Notes: generated by a model from the letters alone, not told the origin. A stretch of DNA of 64,000 nucleotides from DATJPR01 sp963811705 (GCA_963811705.1 CAWESL010000003.1:372001-436000); one strand, 5' to 3'; positions 33,888-42,931 are shown, numbered from the stretch's first letter. Made by a program: numbers and translations.

Positions 33888-35660
33888 ATGAGAAGAGCAC
33901 TTCGACGATCTCTCCAATTCCTCGTCTTCCTGCTGCCGTTTGCCGGGGCTCTGGCACAAACCGGCGTGAGCCCGCAACTCCGCGAAGCCATTCAACAGAA
34001 CGGCCTCGACGCCCGATATCTCTGCCTGATCACGTTCACGGACAAGGGTCCGCTGGGATTACTGAAGGCCTATGATCCTGCGGCGCTCGTTACGCCCCGT
34101 GCACTGGCCCGCAGAGCCAACGTTCTACCGCCGGACCGGCTCGTCGACGAGTCCGACCTTCCTGTCGATGAGGACTACGTCCGTGAGGTTACCGCCCTGG
34201 GGATCGTGATCCGGCATCGATTGAAGTGGTTTAACGGCGTGAGTACGCTTGCGACAGGCAGGCAGATCGACACCATTGCGTCGCTCCCCCACGTGAAGTC
34301 GGTCGAGATCGTCGGGAGGTTTCGCCGGGAACACACGGTCGAACAATTCGCCCCAACACAAGGACCGACCCCGCTCTCCAGGATGTCGGCGGTGACCGAT
34401 ATCGACTACGGTGCCTCGTTCAACGCACTCAACCTGATCGATGTTCCGGCAGTGCATCAGCAGGGAAATTCCGCGCAGGGGATCATCATCGGGATGTTCG
34501 ACAATGGAGTCCGGCTTCTCAGTCACACGGCATTCGACAGTCTGCGACCGCGCATTCTCGCGACGCATGATTTCGTCGATCACAAGACGAGCGTCGTCCC
34601 CAACGATGCGGACCCGAGTTTCGGATCGCACGGCGTCTGGACGCTTTCCACCATCGCGGCATACAAGCCCGGTCACGTCGTCGGTCCCGCGTATGGAGCG
34701 TCTTTTCTTCTGGCCCGCACGGAAAACGACAGCAGTGAAACGCCGATCGAAGAAGACAACTGGGCCGCGGCGATCCAGTGGGCGGAGAGTCTCGGCGTTC
34801 AAGTGACAAGCACTTCTCTGGGGTACCTGGCGTTTGATGCACCCTATGTAAGCTGGACCTGGCAAAACATGGATGGGAAGACCACGGTCATCACGCGTGC
34901 TGCGGCGATGGCCGTGCGCAAGGGTGTGGTTGTGGTGAATTCGGCCGGGAACAATGGATACAACGCCTCGCACAACACACTCGATGCGCCTGCCGATGCC
35001 GACAGTGTGATTACCGCAGGCGCGGTGGACCCAAACGGCAACCGTGCCGGATTCAGCTCCGTGGGGCCGACCACGAGCGATCCTCCCGTGATCAAGCCTG
35101 ATGTGATGGCCCAGGGTGTCGCTGTTGCGGTCGCGAGTGCAATCAACGATACGACCTATGGCTCAGCGCAGGGGACCTCGTTCTCCTGCCCGTTTACGGC
35201 AGGGGTGGCAGCCCTGATTCTGGAGGCGCACCCTCATGCCACGCCCGCCGACGTCATGGCGTGGATGAAAGCTACAGCGTCAAATGCCTCCGCCCCGAAC
35301 ACTCTTCTCGGATGGGGGATCGTCGACGCGGCGGCAGCGATCGCGTATCCCACAATGCAGCCGTCGGCTTCCCTGCAGCTGCTTCCGAGTTTCCCCAACC
35401 CCTTTAACGGGGCAACGTCGCTGCAATATCATTTGCCGGAGCCATCACGTGTCACAGTCCGCGTCTTCGATATTCTCGGCAGGCTCGTACGTCAGTTCGC
35501 GCCCGTCGATCTCTCGAGAACGTTCGGCACGGCAATATGGGACGGGACGAACGACGGCGGATTGCATGTCGCCTCCGGCGTCTATTTCTTCCGCGTGGAA
35601 GCGATGGGCACCTCGGGGCAAGACCGGACAATGACGCAGAAAGTCGTGCTGGAGAGGTAA
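33888..35660 (+). CDS. S8 subtilisin-like protease with T9SS sorting domain
   Basis: A 590-residue secreted serine protease. Signal peptide 1-23 (ending AGALA), an I9-like N-terminal region, then the catalytic domain with Asp195 (GMFDNGV), His238 (GSHGVWT, lacking the usual HGT Thr), oxyanion Asn345 (NSAGNN) and Ser421 (GTSFSCP). The last 85 residues form a type IX secretion sorting domain starting LLPSFPNPFNGATSL with FDILGRLVRQF and GVYFFRVE, and ending in a basic KVVLER. It should be exported by Sec, then moved over the outer membrane by T9SS. The ATG at 33888 places the signal peptide first. Confidence 0.92.
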   Translation: MRRALRRSLQFLVFLLPFAGALAQTGVSPQLREAIQQNGLDARYLCLITFTDKGPLGLLKAYDPAALVTPRALARRANVLPPDRLVDESDLPVDEDYVREVTALGIVIRHRLKWFNGVSTLATGRQIDTIASLPHVKSVEIVGRFRREHTVEQFAPTQGPTPLSRMSAVTDIDYGASFNALNLIDVPAVHQQGNSAQGIIIGMFDNGVRLLSHTAFDSLRPRILATHDFVDHKTSVVPNDADPSFGSHGVWTLSTIAAYKPGHVVGPAYGASFLLARTENDSSETPIEEDNWAAAIQWAESLGVQVTSTSLGYLAFDAPYVSWTWQNMDGKTTVITRAAAMAVRKGVVVVNSAGNNGYNASHNTLDAPADADSVITAGAVDPNGNRAGFSSVGPTTSDPPVIKPDVMAQGVAVAVASAINDTTYGSAQGTSFSCPFTAGVAALILEAHPHATPADVMAWMKATASNASAPNTLLGWGIVDAAAAIAYPTMQPSASLQLLPSFPNPFNGATSLQYHLPEPSRVTVRVFDILGRLVRQFAPVDLSRTFGTAIWDGTNDGGLHVASGVYFFRVEAMGTSGQDRTMTQKVVLER

Positions 35661-35680
35661 AGCCGCTAATCGTCGGCTTT
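35659..35680 (+). terminator. weak hairpin terminator after the S8 protease
   Basis: AAAGCCG (35659-35665) and CGGCTTT (35674-35680) form a 7-bp stem with an 8-base loop that starts inside the stop codon and is followed by a short T run. Confidence 0.45.
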
Positions 35681-35722
35681 TAGTCGACAGGAGGCAGTTC
35701 ACTGTTTCCAGTCCCCTGTCCC
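35681..35722. repeat. degenerate heptamer array
   Basis: Six consecutive 7-base units: TAGTCGA, CAGGAGG, CAGTTCA, CTGTTTC, CAGTCCC, CTGTCCC. The phase is exact and the last two differ at one position. It lies between two terminator hairpins of convergent genes. Confidence 0.55.
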
Positions 35723-35734
35723 TCCCGGAAAAGA

Positions 35735-35766
35735 AAAAGCCCCGCCTCTTTCGAGCCGGGGCTTTT
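35735..35766. terminator. bidirectional intrinsic terminator
   Basis: AAAAGCCCCG (35735-35744) and CGGGGCTTTT (35757-35766) give a 10-bp stem with flanking A and T runs between the S8 protease (plus) and lysine transaminase (minus) genes. Confidence 0.85.
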
Positions 35767-35788
35767 CGTGTTTAAGGGCACCTCTGCC

Positions 35789-37141
35789 TCAAGACTCCCT
35801 GATCGATTGCCGGATAATTTCCATCCCTTCATCGATTTCGTTCGTCGTGATGTTCAATGCCGGACGGAACCGGATGGAACGCTCGCCGCTGGGCAGAATG
35901 ATAAGCCCCTTGTCGAAGCATTTGTTCCGGATGGTGTTCCGTCTTGCCGTGGTTGGCGCATCGAAGGCGGCATAAAGACCCAATCCCCTCGCGTTCGAGA
36001 TCGTCCCCGGGAATTCTTCCACGAGCTCCTGAATCCTCACAAGCAGATGTTCGCCGACAATTCGCGCGTTCTCGACGAGATTGTCCTCTTCGATGATCTC
36101 CAGATAGCGTGTGGACCGGACCATGTCCACAAGGTTCCCGCCCCAGGTTGAGTTCAACCGGCTCGACACTTTGAAGACGTTCTCCTTCACCTCATCAATT
36201 CTTCTGCCGGAAAGGAAGCCGCAGACCTGAACCTTCTTCCCAAACGAGACCATATCCGGTTGGACGAAGTGCTGATGCGCCCACATTTTTCCCGTCATGC
36301 CGATTCCAGTCTGGACTTCGTCGCAGATCAGCATCGCTTCGTTCTCGTCGGCGAGATTGCGAAGGGCGGCGAAGAATTCCGGACGGAAATGATTGTCCCC
36401 GCCCTCCCCCTGGATCGGTTCGATGATGATGGCAGCGATATCGTCCTTATTCCGGTAGAACGCCTCCTTGATTTGCGCAATGCTCGTCTGTTCCGCTTGT
36501 TCCACCTGCAAACGCGACGCCGCATCCAGGGGAAACGTCACCTTGGGGTTCAGCACGCGCGGCCACGAAAACTTGGGATACAGATCGGTCTTCACCGGGT
36601 CCGTGTTCGTGAGTGACATGGTGTAGCCGGTCCGGCCGTGGAAACATTGCTGGAAATGGATGATCTGACGTCCGCGTTCTTCCCGCATTCCCCGCGCGAA
36701 GTTTTTCCGAATCTTCCAGTCGAACGCGGCCTTCAAGGCGTTCTCCACCCCGAGCGCCCCGCCCTCCACGAAAAACGCGTGGGGCAGATACTCCGGCATC
36801 GCCACACGGGCAAACGTGTCGACAAACTCCGCCTGCTCCGCGCAGTAGATGTCAGACAACGAAGGTTTGTTCAGCGCAACGTGACTGATCTTGTCGAGAA
36901 ACTCCGGCGTCTGCATTTTCGGGTGGTTCATCCCGATCGGGGAGGAGGCCACGTAGGTAAAGAAGTCGAGATACGACCGTCCGGTTTTTGCGTCGATCAG
37001 CCGTGCACCCAGACTTCTTCGGAGATCGACGACAAAATCGAACCCGTCCACCAGCATGTGGCGGGCGAGCGTCGGCAGAACCTGGGACGGTGATACATGG
37101 GAGGTTTTGTTCTGCATGATGTCAACACCGTGCATATCCAT
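35789..37141 (-). CDS. lat: L-lysine 6-transaminase
   Basis: A 450-residue class III PLP aminotransferase that closely follows the LAT family: FDFVVDLRRSLGARLIDAKTGR, FVEGGALGVENALKAAFDWK, FHGRTGYTMSLTNTDP, IIIEPIQGEGGDNHFRPEF, LICDEVQTGIG and FGKKVQVCG with the PLP lysine (302 or 303). LAT moves the epsilon-amino group of lysine to 2-oxoglutarate, giving aminoadipate semialdehyde. The ATG at 37141 is chosen because AAGGAG lies 6 bases upstream; an ATG 15 bases earlier overlaps that site. The neighbouring aldehyde dehydrogenase could take the next step. Confidence 0.93.
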   Translation of the reverse strand: MDMHGVDIMQNKTSHVSPSQVLPTLARHMLVDGFDFVVDLRRSLGARLIDAKTGRSYLDFFTYVASSPIGMNHPKMQTPEFLDKISHVALNKPSLSDIYCAEQAEFVDTFARVAMPEYLPHAFFVEGGALGVENALKAAFDWKIRKNFARGMREERGRQIIHFQQCFHGRTGYTMSLTNTDPVKTDLYPKFSWPRVLNPKVTFPLDAASRLQVEQAEQTSIAQIKEAFYRNKDDIAAIIIEPIQGEGGDNHFRPEFFAALRNLADENEAMLICDEVQTGIGMTGKMWAHQHFVQPDMVSFGKKVQVCGFLSGRRIDEVKENVFKVSSRLNSTWGGNLVDMVRSTRYLEIIEEDNLVENARIVGEHLLVRIQELVEEFPGTISNARGLGLYAAFDAPTTARRNTIRNKCFDKGLIILPSGERSIRFRPALNITTNEIDEGMEIIRQSIRES

Positions 37142-37160
37142 GGAATGCTCCTTCATGAAA

Positions 37161-37210
37161 CGCTATTGGCATGAGTATTTCTTGTCGTGAAATCATGGAC
37201 GCCAATGGCG
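37161..37210. promoter_or_regulatory. inverted repeat upstream of lat
   Basis: CGCTATTGGC (37161-37170) and GCCAATGGCG (37201-37210) are inverted copies with one mismatch in ten, centred about 44 bases upstream of the lat start. A regulator site or leader hairpin is possible; no -35/-10 pair was clear. Confidence 0.35.
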
Positions 37211-37289
37211 GATCAGAAGAATTCCTGGTGCTCGTAGAGCGACACCAGATATGTCGGTTTATTGCGCATTCTGCACCGCTCCCTCACCC

Positions 37290-38789
37290 TCAGTTGGTTG
37301 CATCATAATTGTCGATCTGTGCGCGCTGCAACCCGCCGCTGTAATCGACATACACCGTCTTCCATTCGCTGAAGAAATCATACACCGTCCACCCGCCTTC
37401 GCGATGACCATTCCCCGTCTGCTTCACGCCGCCGAACGGCATGTGGGCTTCGGCGCCGATCGTCGGTGCGTTCACATACGTGATCCCGGCCTTGATATCC
37501 CGAATCGCAGTGAATGCCGCGTTGACGTCGTTCGTGTAAATGGACGAGGAGAGCCCATAGATGGTGTCGTTCAGCACCGTGACCGCCTCTTCCAGGTTCT
37601 TCACGCGGAGGACAGAAAGCACCGGACCGAAGATCTCCTCCTTCGCAATGCGATGCGAGGGTTGGACCTCGAAAAACACCGTTGGGTCATGGAACCACCC
37701 TTTTGCCAGCGCACCATCGGTCGCGACCTTGCCGCCGACGGCAATCTTCGCGCCCTGCTCCAGGCCGACCTGCACATAGGCCTGCACCGTCTGACGCTGC
37801 GCCTCATTGACACACGGCCCCACGTCGACGCCGTCAACGAGGCCGTCGCCCAGCTTGAGTTTCTTGACGCGCGCAACGAGCATATCGAGGAACTTGTCGT
37901 GAATCCCCTCCTGCAGGATCAGCCGGCTGGTTGCCGTGCATCGCTGTCCGGTGGTTCCGAACGCTCCCCAGAGGACGCCTTCGAGCGCAAGGTCGAGGCT
38001 CGCATCGTTCATCACAATCTGCGCGTTCTTCCCGCCGAGTTCCAGCGATACTCTCTTTAAGGTCTGTGCACCCACTTCGGCGATCTTCTTCCCCACGAGG
38101 GTCGACCCGGTGAAGCTCACAAGATCCACGTCGGGATGACCGACGATCGCCATCCCCACCTCGCCTCCCCCGCCATGCACAATGTTGATCACCCCTTCGG
38201 GGACGCCGGCTTCGAGGAGAATCTCCACCAGCGATGTCGCGGTCGCCGGCGTATCGGACGCCGGTTTGAACACGATCGTGTTCCCGCAAAGGAGCGCCGG
38301 AAAGATCTTCCATGTCGGGATGGCCATCGGGAAATTCCACGGGGTGACGATGCCCGCCACGCCGATCGGAACACGCAGGGCCATATTGAACTTGTTCGGC
38401 AGCTCGGAAGGAACCGTGTGGCCAAACAGCCGGCGGCCTTCACTTGCTGCATAGTATGCCGTATCGATCCCCTCCTGCACATCGCCGCGCGTCTCCGCCA
38501 GAACCTTCCCCATCTCGCGCGTCATCTGCCTCGCCAATTCCTCCTTCTTTGCGACCATAAGGTCGCCCACCTTCCGCATGATATCGCCGCGTTTCGGGGC
38601 CGGCACAAGCCGCCACGAGTCGAACGCCTTCCTCGCGGCTTTCACGGCGCGATCAACTTCCTGCTTCCCGGATTTCGGAAAAACGCCGACGACTTCATCC
38701 CACCGGGCCGGGTTCCGGTTCTCAAAGGTGTTCCCCGATTGCGCATCAACCCACTGTCCATCGATAAAATTCTGAAACTTCTTTGCCAT
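37290..38789 (-). CDS. aldehyde dehydrogenase, probably aminoadipate-semialdehyde dehydrogenase
   Basis: A 499-residue NAD(P)-dependent aldehyde dehydrogenase: PWNFPMAIPTWK, FKPASDTPATA, FTGSTLVGKKI, the general base Glu250 (SLELGGKN) and nucleophile Cys284 (GQRCTA). Family membership is certain; the substrate is inferred. Its place next to L-lysine 6-transaminase suggests oxidation of 2-aminoadipate 6-semialdehyde to 2-aminoadipate. The ATG at 38789 follows GGAG. It is separated from purB by 17 bases and from lat by 148. Confidence 0.88.
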   Translation of the reverse strand: MAKKFQNFIDGQWVDAQSGNTFENRNPARWDEVVGVFPKSGKQEVDRAVKAARKAFDSWRLVPAPKRGDIMRKVGDLMVAKKEELARQMTREMGKVLAETRGDVQEGIDTAYYAASEGRRLFGHTVPSELPNKFNMALRVPIGVAGIVTPWNFPMAIPTWKIFPALLCGNTIVFKPASDTPATATSLVEILLEAGVPEGVINIVHGGGGEVGMAIVGHPDVDLVSFTGSTLVGKKIAEVGAQTLKRVSLELGGKNAQIVMNDASLDLALEGVLWGAFGTTGQRCTATSRLILQEGIHDKFLDMLVARVKKLKLGDGLVDGVDVGPCVNEAQRQTVQAYVQVGLEQGAKIAVGGKVATDGALAKGWFHDPTVFFEVQPSHRIAKEEIFGPVLSVLRVKNLEEAVTVLNDTIYGLSSSIYTNDVNAAFTAIRDIKAGITYVNAPTIGAEAHMPFGGVKQTGNGHREGGWTVYDFFSEWKTVYVDYSGGLQRAQIDNYDATN

Positions 38790-38806
38790 GGTACGGTCTC
38801 CGTGCA

Positions 38807-40102
38807 TTACGTGAGCCCGGCGCGGCTGAAAATGTAGTCCACGTTCCGGGTGCTTTTTTCGAGATCAAAGAGGGCTGCGATCTCATCGGGGGAAAGCAGC
38901 GCAGTGACCTCCTTGTCCTTCACCAAGAGGTCTTTGAAGTCGCGTCCGTTCTCCCACACTTGCATCGCTGCGTTCTGGACCGCCTTATACGCATCTTCCC
39001 GCTTCATTCCCTTTTTCGTCAGCGCAAGAAGAACCGACTGTGAAAAAATCAGGCCCCGTGTCCGGTGCAGGTTCGTCAGCATATGCTCGGGATACACGAG
39101 GAGCTTCTCAAACAACTCTGTCGACAGGTGCAGCATGTAGTCGAGAAGAATGCAGCTGTCGGGAACGACCACGCGCTCCACAGAGGAATGCGTAATATCC
39201 CGTTCGTGCCACAGCGCGATATCCTCCATCGAAGCGAGGGCATTCCCGCGAAGAACCCGCGCCAACCCGGCGATCCGCTCGCACGTGATGGGGTTCCGTT
39301 TGTGCGGCATCGCGGAGGAGCCCTTCTGGCCTTTCGAGAAATATTCTTCGGCCTCCACGACCTCAGTCTTCTGGAGATGCCGGACTTCGGTGGCAAATTT
39401 CTCCAGGGAACTTCCGATGATCGCGAGCACTGTCATGAATTCCGCGTGACGGTCGCGTTGAATGATCTGCGTTGAAACCGTCGCAGGCTTCAGGCCAAGC
39501 TTCGCGCAAACATATTCTTCCACTTTCGGACTCAGATGCTCAAACGTCCCCACTGCACCCGAGATCTTCCCGACAGATATCCTCTCGCGGGCCGCTTCCA
39601 ACCGTGCAATATTGCGTTTCGTCTCTTCGTACCACAGGGCAAGTTTCAGCCCGAAGGTCGTGGGTTCGGCATGCACGCCGTGCGTCCTCCCCACCATGAC
39701 AGTATGCTTGAACTCTTTTGCCCGCCGCGCAAAGACCCCGGCGAGGGCTTGCAGACCTTGCAGCAAACGATCACCCGCCTGTTTCATCTGAACCGACAGG
39801 CAGGTGTCGAGGACATCCGACGACGTCATCCCCTGATGGATGAACCGTGCTTCCGGACCCACGTATTCGCCCACATTCGTCAGGAAGGCAATGACATCGT
39901 GTTTGACCTCCTGTTCAATTTCCTCGATGCGCGCAACATCAAACCGTCCGCGCTCCCGGATCGTCCGCGCAGCGTCGCGAGGAATTGCCCCCAATTCCGC
40001 CTGCGCCTCGCAGGCAAGGGTCTCAATTTCCAGCCAGATCCGGAATTTGTTTTCTTCCTCCCAAATCTTCCCCATTTCCGGTCGGGTGTATCGGCGTATC
40101 AC
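38807..40102 (-). CDS. purB: adenylosuccinate lyase
   Basis: 431 residues, typical of PurB, which acts twice in purine synthesis (SAICAR to AICAR, adenylosuccinate to AMP). Seen: IRRYTRPEMGKIW at the N-terminus, GMTSSDVLDTC, VGRTHGVHAEP with the catalytic His, and the signature KGSSAMPHKRNPI. The start is a GTG preceded by AAAGG. It lies 29 bases behind degP in a minus-strand run. Confidence 0.95.
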   Translation of the reverse strand: MIRRYTRPEMGKIWEEENKFRIWLEIETLACEAQAELGAIPRDAARTIRERGRFDVARIEEIEQEVKHDVIAFLTNVGEYVGPEARFIHQGMTSSDVLDTCLSVQMKQAGDRLLQGLQALAGVFARRAKEFKHTVMVGRTHGVHAEPTTFGLKLALWYEETKRNIARLEAARERISVGKISGAVGTFEHLSPKVEEYVCAKLGLKPATVSTQIIQRDRHAEFMTVLAIIGSSLEKFATEVRHLQKTEVVEAEEYFSKGQKGSSAMPHKRNPITCERIAGLARVLRGNALASMEDIALWHERDITHSSVERVVVPDSCILLDYMLHLSTELFEKLLVYPEHMLTNLHRTRGLIFSQSVLLALTKKGMKREDAYKAVQNAAMQVWENGRDFKDLLVKDKEVTALLSPDEIAALFDLEKSTRNVDYIFSRAGLT

Positions 40103-40131
40103 TCAGCGTACCTTTCGCGAATGAAGAGAGG

Positions 40132-41316
40132 TTATCCGGGCCGCTTTTCCAGTTTTAGAGAAAGACCCATCGGTTTCCGGTCCCGGATCACTTTGACTGC
40201 CAGCACGTCGCCCACCTTGGCATCCTGGAGAACCGCCGAGAGCGATGTTTCGTCGGTCACGTTTTCTCCGTTGATCGACGTGATGATATCCCCGGGGGCG
40301 AACCCTGCACGTGCCGCAGGGCTCCCTTCCTGGACATCGCTGACGATGACACCCTGCGCGGCATTCATGCCGAAGACGCGGGCCAAACGACGGTCAATGG
40401 TCTGAACTTCCATGCCGGTCCAGAATTCCCGTTCCACTTTGCCGCTTTTCCGGAGCTGGCTCACAATCTCTTTCACACGGTTGATCGGGATTGCAAAGCC
40501 AAGACCGATATTTCCCTGGTTCGGGGTGTAGATGACGGCGTTCATGCCGATGACCTCGCCGACGGCGTTGACCAGGGGTCCGCCGCTGTTCCCGGAATTA
40601 ATTGCCGCATCCGTTTGAATCATCCCCTTGTAGACCCGCCCCTCCTGTTCCTGCAAGTTCATGCCGGTCGCGCTGATCACGCCCACCGTGACGGTGGGGC
40701 GGTTGTTCACATCGAAAAGACCGAACGGATTCCCGAACGCTATTGCCCATTCGCCGATAATGACGTCATCCGAGTTTCCCAGGCGAAGGTACGAGAACGA
40801 CTTCCCGGAGACTCTCAACAGCGCGACGTCCGACACGGGATCACTGCCGACAAGTTCGGCTTTGTATTTTTCGCCGTTGGTCATCGTCACGGTGATCTCT
40901 TTCGCATTCCCCGCGACATGATCGTTGGTGACGATGTATCCGTCGGGGGAGATCAGGAAGCCCGACCCCAGCTCCTGCACCCTCTGGGTATACAACTGGT
41001 CTCCGAAGAAATGAAAGAACGGATCGTCACCCCACGGGCTCCGATAACGGACCGTGCGAACCTCGATGACGTTGATGCCGACAACGGCAGGACTGACGTT
41101 GGCGACTGTCCGCGTGATCGCGTTCTGGCGCGACGCTGAGACGACAGTGGACGTGGAGTCGCGAAACGATGTGGACTGAAAGGTTGCATCCCCTGCAGGC
41201 TGATACGGAACCACCGCATTCACGTTGGACTGGTGACCAACGGCATATCCGATGATCCCTGCACCAATGGTGGGGACAAGGAAGAGAAGCACTATAAGGA
41301 AACTCTTTCCGCGCAT
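40132..41316 (-). CDS. HtrA/DegP-family serine protease with one PDZ domain
   Basis: The 394-residue periplasmic protease has an N-terminal signal-anchor (residues 5-27), a trypsin-like domain with His133 (VTNDHVAGN), Asp163 (SDVALLRV) and Ser244 (SGNSGGPLVN), and one C-terminal PDZ domain (GVIVSDVQEGSPAARAGFAP, IITSINGENV). With a single PDZ it resembles DegS/HtrA rather than two-PDZ DegP. Envelope protein quality control is the family role. It lies 10 bases behind plsY. Confidence 0.93.
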   Translation of the reverse strand: MRGKSFLIVLLFLVPTIGAGIIGYAVGHQSNVNAVVPYQPAGDATFQSTSFRDSTSTVVSASRQNAITRTVANVSPAVVGINVIEVRTVRYRSPWGDDPFFHFFGDQLYTQRVQELGSGFLISPDGYIVTNDHVAGNAKEITVTMTNGEKYKAELVGSDPVSDVALLRVSGKSFSYLRLGNSDDVIIGEWAIAFGNPFGLFDVNNRPTVTVGVISATGMNLQEQEGRVYKGMIQTDAAINSGNSGGPLVNAVGEVIGMNAVIYTPNQGNIGLGFAIPINRVKEIVSQLRKSGKVEREFWTGMEVQTIDRRLARVFGMNAAQGVIVSDVQEGSPAARAGFAPGDIITSINGENVTDETSLSAVLQDAKVGDVLAVKVIRDRKPMGLSLKLEKRPG

Positions 41317-41326
41317 CCTATCACCT

Positions 41327-41947
41327 TCAGAGACGCCTCTGAGTATTGAGATATTCCATCATCGGCCGGACGAGCTTCGTAAGAATCACGATCATGGTTA
41401 ACACCACGAAGAGGACGACAGCAAATTGTGAATCACGTCCGGCCGTCCAGATGTTCCAGATGCCATCCGGAAGCAGTGCCATCACCAATGGCGTGAAAAC
41501 GCAGGCGATGACGCTTCCGAAGTTGACATCCCGCACAACCCCGAAGCCGATTCCCCAGACTATCATCCAGACTGGGATGGTTGCCGGTGAAACCATGAGA
41601 AACGCGCCCGCAGCCGTCGCAAGCCCGCGTCCTCCCCGTCCTTTGAGCCAGATCGAATAGTTGTGCCCGACGATCGCACCGGCCGCGGCTGCCGAGGCAA
41701 TCGGAAATCCCTCTCCGAAAAAGATACTGGAGAGCTTCACCGCCGCAAAACCCTTTAGAAAATCGAGCAGAAGTACGAACGCGCCGATAAACGCCGATCC
41801 GGTGACCAGGAACGAATTCAGCGCCCCCACGTTTCCACTCCCGGCGTTCCGAATGTCGATTCCGCGAGCCCGGCGGACAATCAGATGGGCCATCGGGATC
41901 GACCCGAGAACATATCCGATCACGAAAGAAGGAAGTTGCAAGATCAC
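41327..41947 (-). CDS. plsY: glycerol-3-phosphate acyltransferase PlsY
   Basis: A 206-residue membrane protein that acylates glycerol 3-phosphate from acyl-phosphate, the first step of phospholipid synthesis. The three PlsY motifs are visible: GSIPMAHLIVRRARGIDIRNAGSGNVGALN, LLDFLKGF and HNYSIWLKGRGGRGLATAAG. Five or more transmembrane segments. First gene of the plsY-degP-purB-aldehyde dehydrogenase run. Confidence 0.94.
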   Translation of the reverse strand: MILQLPSFVIGYVLGSIPMAHLIVRRARGIDIRNAGSGNVGALNSFLVTGSAFIGAFVLLLDFLKGFAAVKLSSIFFGEGFPIASAAAAGAIVGHNYSIWLKGRGGRGLATAAGAFLMVSPATIPVWMIVWGIGFGVVRDVNFGSVIACVFTPLVMALLPDGIWNIWTAGRDSQFAVVLFVVLTMIVILTKLVRPMMEYLNTQRRL

Positions 41948-42022
41948 GTGTCGACCTGAAATGGCTCAAAGTCGGCCTATTTTAACCAAAATACGAAAAA
42001 AGCGCCGGAGAGTCAACAAAGC

Positions 42023-42095
42023 AGGGATTAGGGCAAGGGGTTAGGGATTCGACGGAGAGCTAATCCCTGGTCCCGGGTCCCTGGTCCCTAATATC
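42023..42095. repeat. facing inverted heptamer arrays
   Basis: Left arm: AGGGATT, AGGGCAA, GGGGTTA, GGGATTC (42023-42050). Right arm: TAATCCC, TGGTCCC, GGGTCCC, TGGTCCC, TAATATC (42061-42095), with CCC repeating at exactly 7 bases four times. The arms are inverted relative to each other (AGGGATT pairs AATCCCT). They fill the gap between the divergent plsY and larB genes. Confidence 0.65.
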
Positions 42096-42163
42096 GACTA
42101 TTTGGATTTAGGCAGCGGAATATATTAATTCTGAGCCGCAACCAACCATGGGAATCAACTCCA

Positions 42164-42931
42164 ATGAATGAAGAGACTCTCCGCGATTTGCTTCAGAAGC
42201 TCAAGAATGGAGAGATGACGTTAGACCACGTCGTAGGCAAGTTGAAAAGCAATGAGACTGAGGAATTAGGATTCGCGAAAGTCGATCACCACCGCGAACT
42301 CCGGCAAGGTTTTCCCGAGGTCATTTTTTCCGAAGGCAAGTCCCCCGCCCAGGTCGCCGAAATCGCCAAGCGAATTGTGAAGCACGGGAGTGTTTTGCTT
42401 GCTACCAGGGCCAGCAGGGCACATTTCGCTTCCGTGAAGCGGGCCATTCCGAAGGCGCACTATCACGAGACTCCGAAAGTCATTACCGCGCAAGAATCTC
42501 TTGTGCAGAAACGCGGTAACGGAATTCTTCTTGTCGTCAGCGCAGGCACTTCCGATATTCCCGTGGCCGAAGAGGCATGCATTACCGCGGAGATGTTCGG
42601 CAATGACGTCGAACGATTGTATGACGTCGGCGTGGCGGGGATCCACCGGCTCCTTGGCAACGCCGATCAGCTCGCGAAGGCGTCCGTCATCATCGTGGTG
42701 GCGGGCATGGAGGGGGCGCTGGCCAGCGTGGTCGGCGGTCTGGTACCCGTGCCGGTGGTGGCAGTCCCGACATCGGTAGGGTACGGAGCCAGTTTCAACG
42801 GCATTGCAGCGTTACTCGCAATGCTGAACTCCTGCGTAGCGGGAGTGACTGTTGTGAACATTGATAACGGCTTCGGTGCAGCCGTCGCCGCGAGCAAGAT
42901 CAACAGGATTCATGGAAAGGCCGGCGCATGA
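42164..42931 (+). CDS. larB: nickel-pincer cofactor biosynthesis protein LarB
   Basis: The 255-residue protein matches LarB, which carboxylates and hydrolyses nicotinic acid adenine dinucleotide in synthesis of the nickel-pincer nucleotide used by lactate racemase and relatives. Seen: GFPEVIFSEGKSPAQVAEI, the PurE-like core VVSAGTSDIPVAEEA, ERLYDVGVAGIHRL, VVAGMEGALASVVGGL and PTSVGYGASFNGIAALLAML. Its stop overlaps the ldh ATG (ATGA). The other cofactor genes larC and larE, and larA, are not in the window. Confidence 0.93.
   Translation: MNEETLRDLLQKLKNGEMTLDHVVGKLKSNETEELGFAKVDHHRELRQGFPEVIFSEGKSPAQVAEIAKRIVKHGSVLLATRASRAHFASVKRAIPKAHYHETPKVITAQESLVQKRGNGILLVVSAGTSDIPVAEEACITAEMFGNDVERLYDVGVAGIHRLLGNADQLAKASVIIVVAGMEGALASVVGGLVPVPVVAVPTSVGYGASFNGIAALLAMLNSCVAGVTVVNIDNGFGAAVAASKINRIHGKAGA

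Noticed and set aside
42097..42130. Promoter of larB
   Set aside because: TATATT/TATTAA candidates are present, but no -35 at 16-18 bases spacing was convincing.
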